The notes under the pieces were generated by a model. The model saw only the letters and a program-made list of their open reading frames with translations. It was not told the DNA's origin and searched no databases. A program made the translations under genes and the position numbers. Below, piece by piece: positions 59,463 through 64,000 of a stretch of DNA of 64,000 bases. Every line of letters begins with the position of its first letter. Within the stretch, counting starts at the first letter, position 1. Source of the stretch: Hydrogenophaga palleronii_A (GTDB lineage Bacteria > Pseudomonadota > Gammaproteobacteria > Burkholderiales > Burkholderiaceae_C); NCBI RefSeq assembly GCF_031457455.1, contig NZ_JAVDWU010000001.1:310001-374000 (forward strand). Reading direction: 5' to 3'.

Positions 59463-60353
59463 TCAGGGTGCCGGATCCACCACCGGCCTTCGGCGCAGTG
59501 GGTTGAAACCGGTCACCAGCGCGGAAGCCAGCAGTACCAGGGCACCACCGAAGAATATCCCGGGCGAGAGCGCTTCATCCAGGAACAGGTGGCCCCAGGT
59601 GACGCCAAACACCGGAATCATGAACACCGGGCTCATGGCGGCCACTGGCGACACGTGCCGGATGATGCGCACATGTGCCCAATAGGCCAGGCCAGAAGTG
59701 ACCACGCCCATGAGCACGACCGCACCCATGGCTTCCGCAGTGAAGGAGGCCTGCGGCAGTGCCCAGAGGGCGCCGGGCAGCACCAGCACCATGGCCGCCA
59801 CATGGATGCCCGCCGCGATGGCCAGCGGCTGCATGCGGGTGGTGGCGCGTTTCATGAGCGGCGTAGAGAAACCGTAGCAGGCGGCGGCGGTGACGCAAGC
59901 CAGCGCAGCGGCGAGCGTGGCTGCGTCCGGCTGCATCGGACCCAGCCGCACAATCAGGCCCACGCCCACGAAGCCGCACACACAGCCCAGCAGCTTGCGC
60001 ACGGTCAGCGTGTCTTCCTTGTACCAGGCAGAAGCCAGCGTGCCGAACACCACCGCCGTGGTGTTGAGCAAAGCGCTGTACCCGGCGGGAAGCCGCAGGG
60101 CCGCCCAAGCGTACAGCAGGAAGGGCACCGCGACCGACAGCGCACCCAACACCATCAGCTCTCGCCAGTGTTCCCACGGCCATTTCTGCTGCAGGCCGCG
60201 CATGATCAGCGCCAGTGTGGCGCCCGCCAACGCCACGCGGCAGCCGGCCAGCACCAGAGGACCCATGACGGGGCTGGCGATGCGGATGAACAAAAAGGAA
60301 GCGCCCCAGAGCGCCGACAGGGCGACCAACTGGGCGAAGTGGCGGGATTTCAC
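59463..60353 (-). CDS. EamA/DMT-family transporter
   Basis: 296 residues, ten TM helices in two EamA repeats (from about 5: VALSALWGASFLFIRIAS; second from about 150). The frame is open to 60575, but the upstream part is antisense-frame sequence within aroQ. The GTG at 60353 gives the correct first helix. Members export amino acids or other metabolites; the substrate is unknown. It is on the same strand as aroQ, 64 bp downstream of it. Confidence 0.85.
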   Translation of the reverse strand: MKSRHFAQLVALSALWGASFLFIRIASPVMGPLVLAGCRVALAGATLALIMRGLQQKWPWEHWRELMVLGALSVAVPFLLYAWAALRLPAGYSALLNTTAVVFGTLASAWYKEDTLTVRKLLGCVCGFVGVGLIVRLGPMQPDAATLAAALACVTAAACYGFSTPLMKRATTRMQPLAIAAGIHVAAMVLVLPGALWALPQASFTAEAMGAVVLMGVVTSGLAYWAHVRIIRHVSPVAAMSPVFMIPVFGVTWGHLFLDEALSPGIFFGGALVLLASALVTGFNPLRRRPVVDPAP

Positions 60354-60417
60354 CGCTCGATTGTGGGGCCAGAGTGCAACCCGTCTGAGCCGGCCTGTCG
60401 CGGGCAGGACCGGTCGT

Positions 60418-60882
60418 TCATCCGGCGAGCTGGCTGGCCTTGCGCACCAGGCCCTCAATGGCCAAACGGTAGCCGTCGGTGCCGAACCCGACCACGATGC
60501 CGGCCGCCGCTGGCGACACATAAGAGTGGTGGCGGAAGGCCTCGCGCGCGTGCACGTTCGAAATGTGCACCTCAATCACGGGCATGGGCTTCACGCCGCT
60601 GATGGCGTCGAACAACGCCACCGAGGTGTGGGTGAACGCGCCCGGGTTGAACACCACGCCCACCAGCTCACCGGCCTTGAAGCGGCGGCCGGCAGCGTGG
60701 ATCTGGTCGAGCAGGTCGCCTTCGTGGTTGCTCTGGAAGGCTTCAAGCGAGTGACCCAGACCCTTGGCCACCTCGCTGCACATGGCCTCCACATCGGCCA
60801 GGGTGGTCGCGCCGTACACGGCAGGCTCGCGCGTGCCGAGCAGATTGAGGTTGGGGCCGTTGAGCAGGAGGATGGTGGACAT
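60418..60882 (-). CDS. aroQ: Type II 3-dehydroquinate dehydratase
   Basis: 154 residues. Catalyses trans-dehydration of 3-dehydroquinate. The signature LLLNGPNLNLLGTREP is followed by catalytic Y23, with NHEGDLLDQIH, VFNPGAFTHTS and H106 in IEVHISN. Length and motifs are standard. Type II enzymes serve in biosynthesis or in quinate catabolism, and this locus has features of the latter. It is 37 bp from the canonical aroE on the same strand, forming an aroE-aroQ pair. Confidence 0.95.
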   Translation of the reverse strand: MSTILLLNGPNLNLLGTREPAVYGATTLADVEAMCSEVAKGLGHSLEAFQSNHEGDLLDQIHAAGRRFKAGELVGVVFNPGAFTHTSVALFDAISGVKPMPVIEVHISNVHAREAFRHHSYVSPAAAGIVVGFGTDGYRLAIEGLVRKASQLAG

Positions 60883-60919
60883 GGTGATTTCGGAATAGGG
60901 TGAAAGCAGGAGGAGGGGG

Positions 60920-61741
60920 TCAGACCAGGGGCACGGTGAGCCGCTCGATCACCGGCCGGGTGTCGGGGCGCACCCCTCGCCACCACTGGAAGGCCTCGGC
61001 AGCCTGTTCGATCAGCATGCCCACGCCGTCGGCCACGCGGGCCACGCCGGCCGTGCGTGCCTGTTTCAGGAAAGGGGTGAGCCCCTTGCCATAGACCATT
61101 TCGTAAGCCAGCGCGCCAGGGGCAAACACGCCTGGCGGCAAGGGCAGTGTGTCTTGCGACAGGCCGGTGGACGTGGCGTTGAGTACCACATCAAAACTCA
61201 GGCCAGCCAGGTCGTCGTAGCCTCCGGTTTGCAGGTCCACGTGCGCGGCAAAGTCGGCCTTGAGGGCGTGCGCCTTGGCGGCGGTGCGGTTGGCCACGGC
61301 AATGAGCGCAGGCCCTTGCCCGGCCAGCGGCAGGATGGCCCCGCGTGTGGCACCGCCCGCGCCGCACAGCAGCACGCGCTTGCCCGTCAGCGACACGCCC
61401 TGGTTGCGAATGATGTCGTTGACCAGGCCGATGCCATCGAAGTTCTCCGCCAGGATGCGGTCACCATCGAACTTCAGCGCATTCACCGCACCGGCCAGCC
61501 GCGCGCCCTGGGAGGGATCGGTGGCCAGCTCGAAGGCCTGCAGTTTGAACGGCAGGGTCACGTTCGCGCCGCGTCCGCCCGCTGCGCGAAACGCCATCAC
61601 GGTGTCGCGAAAGGCGTCCACCGGTGAGTCGATGGCGGTGTATTCCAGCACCTGACCGGTGGCCTGTGCGAACAGTCCATGGATTAGGGGCGACTTGCTG
61701 TGCGAAATGGGGTGGCCGATGACGGCGTAGCGATCGATCAT
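60920..61741 (-). CDS. aroE: Shikimate dehydrogenase
   Basis: 273 residues. The substrate motif PISHSKSP is intact (both Ser residues), as are the catalytic Lys (VTLPFKLQ) and Asp (ENFDGIGL). The NADP-binding loop GAGGATRG is followed by the VANRT Arg pocket for the 2'-phosphate. This is the canonical biosynthetic form, in contrast to the divergent homologue at 53.5 kb. The frame extends to 62278, but the ATG at 61741 matches the family start MIDRYAVIGHP. It pairs with aroQ. Confidence 0.93.
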   Translation of the reverse strand: MIDRYAVIGHPISHSKSPLIHGLFAQATGQVLEYTAIDSPVDAFRDTVMAFRAAGGRGANVTLPFKLQAFELATDPSQGARLAGAVNALKFDGDRILAENFDGIGLVNDIIRNQGVSLTGKRVLLCGAGGATRGAILPLAGQGPALIAVANRTAAKAHALKADFAAHVDLQTGGYDDLAGLSFDVVLNATSTGLSQDTLPLPPGVFAPGALAYEMVYGKGLTPFLKQARTAGVARVADGVGMLIEQAAEAFQWWRGVRPDTRPVIERLTVPLV

Positions 61742-61865
61742 GTGGCTCTGGGCAAACTGAACACGGGCGTTGGAGCGCCGATTGTCGCGCAAGCCCTTGA
61801 TCTGGGCGTGGGCATCGGCGGTGGGCTTATTCTCGCCAGGCTCGTGGTCACCATCCTGAATCATC

Positions 61866-62525
61866 ATGTCTCCACTCAAAATCGATTTTGTGTCCGATGT
61901 GTCCTGCCCCTGGTGCGCCATCGGCCTGGGTGCGCTGGAAGAAGCCCTGACCACCCTGAAGGACGAGGTGCAGGCCGAACTGCACTTCCAGCCTTTCGAG
62001 CTCAACCCGCAAATGGACCCCGGCGGCCAGGACATCGGTGAGCACCTGGCGCAAAAATACGGTTCCACCCCCGAACAGCAGCGCCAGATCCGCGAGACCA
62101 TCCGGCAGCGTGGTGCGGACGTCGGGTTTGTGTTCAACCCCGAAGGCAGGGGCCGCATCTGGAACACCTTCGATGCGCACCGCCTGCTGCACTGGGCCGC
62201 TTTGGAAGGCCAGCCTGGACAGCAGCACGGACTGAAGAAAGCGCTGCTTGCGGCCTGCCATACGCGTTCGCAAGCCATGGAGTCTCACGACGTGTTGTTG
62301 GCCTGCGTCGCCGACGCTGGCATGGACACGGTGCGCGCCCGGGCCGTGCTGGCGTCCGCCGAGTTTGCGCAAGACGTGCGCGAGCGCGAGCGCTTCTTCA
62401 CCAGCCACGGCATCCATTCAGTGCCGGCGGTGATCATCAATGATCGCCACCTGATCTCCGGTGGTCAGCCGGCGGCGGTGTTCGAACAAGCGCTGAGGCA
62501 GATTGCTGCGGAAAGCGCCACATGA
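61866..62525 (+). CDS. DsbA-family oxidoreductase (FrnE-like)
   Basis: 219 residues. A thioredoxin fold with an inserted helical domain. The active site is C14-P-W-C17 in SDVSCPWCAIG, and the cis-Pro loop is HSVPAVIINDRHLISGG. There is no signal peptide, so it acts in the cytoplasm. FrnE-like proteins include disulfide isomerases and the 2-hydroxychromene-2-carboxylate-isomerase-related branch. It is divergent from aroE by 124 bp and is the last gene before the NRPS region. Confidence 0.88.
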   Translation: MSPLKIDFVSDVSCPWCAIGLGALEEALTTLKDEVQAELHFQPFELNPQMDPGGQDIGEHLAQKYGSTPEQQRQIRETIRQRGADVGFVFNPEGRGRIWNTFDAHRLLHWAALEGQPGQQHGLKKALLAACHTRSQAMESHDVLLACVADAGMDTVRARAVLASAEFAQDVRERERFFTSHGIHSVPAVIINDRHLISGGQPAAVFEQALRQIAAESAT

Positions 62526-63067
62526 ACGGCGAGGCGCCGACCTGACGCGGACCTGTGTGTCAGGGCTGATCGGGATCGCCTTGCGCCGATCAATCGGGCG
62601 GGGCTCCCAGGCGTCAATCGGGCAAATGGGCCTCTTCGATGACACATCTGCATCGAGCAGGGGATGCCGATGTGCCGTGGGTGCATGAGTGGAATGGGCG
62701 GCACTGTTGAATTTCGGACCCAATTCACGTGACATTTGGTGAGAAAAAGAAACACCCGGCGGGTGTGCCACGTGGTTGCGTTTGTATCGCGCCATCCCAT
62801 GCTGAGGGCCATTTGCCGCCTGAAGGTCGCTGCGCAAGGCGGGAAAGCTTGAGTCAAGCCCCGAAGACCAGCGACGTTTGAGACACCAAACCGGCGCCAA
62901 CCTGCGCTGATGCGGTTGCACTTTCTGTGCGCATCTGATGCGCACATGGAAAAATTCGCGACAACTTCTTAACGGGTCAACCGTGCTGCCGATCGCCGAA
63001 TTCGTCGAGCCGATAAGCCACGGGAGATTTCGCGGAGCATTCTTGGAAACCCATCGATTGACCGGAA
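62526..63067. other. Long spacer before the NRPS gene
   Basis: About 540 bp with no convincing gene on either strand; the open frames here are short and lack RBS or recognisable domains. Visible structure includes an ACACCC/GGGTGT hairpin near 62752 and a perfect 21-bp palindrome at 62926. It probably holds the NRPS gene promoter and regulatory sites. Confidence 0.5.
62926..62946. promoter_or_regulatory. Perfect 21-bp palindrome upstream of the NRPS gene
   Basis: TGTGCGCATC and GATGCGCACA are exact inverses around a single central T. The centre lies about 130 bp before the NRPS start. A related CTGATGCGG half-site occurs about 20 bp to the left (62907-62915). The arrangement suggests a dimeric repressor or activator site. 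Confidence 0.6.
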
Positions 63068-64000
63068 ATGTTCACTGAAGCGGAAGAATCCAGGCTCGTC
63101 GGGGATTGGGGAGGTATCACCACTGCCTACCCGAGAGAGGCGACCATCGGCGGGCTTTTCCTGGAGACAGCGCGCCGTTTCCCGGAAGGCGAGGCGCTGC
63201 GTTCCGGTGTGCGTTCGCTCACGTATTTCCAGTTGCATTCGGAGGCGAGCCAGCTCGCGCTGCAGTTGCGCGATGCCGGTGTTGCTCCCGGCGATTTGAT
63301 CGCGATCAGTTCGCGCTCTTCACCGGAAATGATCGTTGGATTCCTCGCCATCCTGCTTGCTGGTGGCTGCTGCGTGCCGATCGACCCCAGCTATCCCAGG
63401 GACCGCTTCGCGCTGCTGCTGGAGGACTGTGGTGCGTCCATCGGCCTCGCGACGACGGGTTGTCAGGCCTACTATCCGCCGGGGTGGAGGGGGAAGATCA
63501 TCCCGATCCCCGCAACAGGCCAGGTGAGCGCCCCGGCAGAGCTTCCGGAGATCCCGCTGACGGCGGAGCATCCGGCGCATCTGCTTTTCACCTCAGGCTC
63601 CACCGGACGGCCCAAGGGCGTCCTGCTTGCCCATCGTGGCGTGGTGCGGTTGGTCAGGAATCAGAACTTCCTCACCATCACGCCTGACGACGTCTTCCTG
63701 CAAGCCGCGCCGGTGTCTTTCGACGCATCGCTTCTCGAGATCTGGGGCCCGCTGCTCAACGGCGGCCGCCTGGTCCTGCTGCCCAACGGCCCGGGCATCG
63801 CGGAAATCGCCTCGGCGGTCTGCGAACACGGCGTCACCACACTTTGGCTCACGTCCGGCTTGTTTCAACTGATGATGGACACAAGCCCTGAGGCTCTCAA
63901 AGGGCTGCGCTATCTACTGTCGGGAGGCGATGTCCTGTCCCCTCTCCATGTGCGTCAGGCGCTGGAGGTTCTGCCAGACACCCGGTTGATCAACGGCTAC
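63068..64000 (+). CDS. Amino-acid adenylation domain protein (NRPS), 5' part
   Basis: 311 codons are visible; the gene runs off the window. The ATG at 63068 is preceded by an in-frame TGA 9 nt upstream, so the protein truly begins with an adenylation domain and no condensation domain. Core motifs seen are A1-A2 (TYFQLHSEASQLALQLRD, ILLAGGCCVPIDPSYPRDR), A3 (FTSGSTGRPKG) and A4 (FDASLLEIWGPLLNGGR). A5 is just cut (DTRLINGY). Several AGG Arg codons and GTT/GGA codons make its codon use look unlike neighbouring genes. It may load an amino acid onto a downstream carrier domain. The specificity cannot be read safely from this part. Confidence 0.88.
   Translation, partial: MFTEAEESRLVGDWGGITTAYPREATIGGLFLETARRFPEGEALRSGVRSLTYFQLHSEASQLALQLRDAGVAPGDLIAISSRSSPEMIVGFLAILLAGGCCVPIDPSYPRDRFALLLEDCGASIGLATTGCQAYYPPGWRGKIIPIPATGQVSAPAELPEIPLTAEHPAHLLFTSGSTGRPKGVLLAHRGVVRLVRNQNFLTITPDDVFLQAAPVSFDASLLEIWGPLLNGGRLVLLPNGPGIAEIASAVCEHGVTTLWLTSGLFQLMMDTSPEALKGLRYLLSGGDVLSPLHVRQALEVLPDTRLINGY

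Noticed and set aside
59463..60575. Long form of the EamA transporter starting at 60575
   Set aside because: The first 74 residues are read from within aroQ on the same strand in another frame and are Arg/Pro/Ser-rich; the GTG at 60353 gives the normal first TM helix.
62750..62790. Sigma-54 promoter upstream of the NRPS gene
   Set aside because: TGCCACG and TTGCG occur with a 3-nt gap rather than the 4 nt expected after a TGGCACG element, and the first element has a mismatch.

Overview
The window is a chromosomal segment of a GC-rich betaproteobacterium. The best fit is Burkholderiales, family Comamonadaceae (Hydrogenophaga- or Acidovorax-like). This is an inference from gene content: intracellular PhaZ with a Cys nucleophile, a BPSS1780-type membrane protein, a MocR/DUF2917 pair, the thrB-DUF2782-polA order, and a recurrent GC-rich palindromic intergenic repeat. 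No rRNA, tRNA, CRISPR array, insertion sequence or phage gene was seen.

Layout. 1-4.4 kb: end of an alpha/beta hydrolase, guaC behind a leader hairpin that looks like an attenuator, uvrD, and a small conserved ORF. 4.5-15.8 kb: a set that looks phosphate-responsive. It holds psd, a class III PLP enzyme, a His-rich membrane protein, a family 4 glycosyltransferase and two convergent PhoX phosphatases. Several PhoB-box-like 7-4-7 direct repeats lie in the promoters. A FecR-domain protein and a BPSS1780 membrane protein follow. 15.9-20.2 kb: thrB, DUF2782, polA. 20.3-25.5 kb: operon moxR-DUF58-tgpA-mltB. 25.5-32.2 kb: histone-deacetylase-like amidohydrolase, an overlapping operon (DUF2069, FAD oxidase, SLT transglycosylase), YihY, and a cytochrome P450. 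32.3-38 kb: a (GCT)17 repeat, a 1106-residue propeller sensor kinase, and MocR facing DUF2917. 38-49.3 kb: housekeeping and storage genes (alpha/beta hydrolase, metY, CBS protein, phaZ, GST, cupin, aroC, MFS, membrane TPR protein, rhomboid).

49.4-61.7 kb is the most coherent accessory locus and looks like quinate/shikimate catabolism. It has an IclR regulator facing an HPPD-like protein and a separate 3-dehydroshikimate-dehydratase-type TIM barrel. Beyond these are a divergent shikimate dehydrogenase homologue, an esterase, a complete TRAP transporter (DctM, DctQ, DctP) and a TetR regulator, and then aroQ and a canonical aroE. In Pseudomonas QuiC the first two functions are fused; here they are two genes in reversed order. 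The likely flow is TRAP import of a hydroaromatic acid, oxidation, AroQ dehydration, then conversion to protocatechuate. After a DsbA-like gene and a 540-bp spacer carrying a perfect 21-bp palindrome, the window ends inside a gene that starts directly with an NRPS adenylation domain.

One structural theme crosses the window. A palindromic GC-rich repeat occurs at eight loci, each time 0-12 nt after a stop codon and in the same orientation relative to the gene it follows. Two of these lie between cotranscribed genes and one has become coding sequence at the start of the DUF58 gene.
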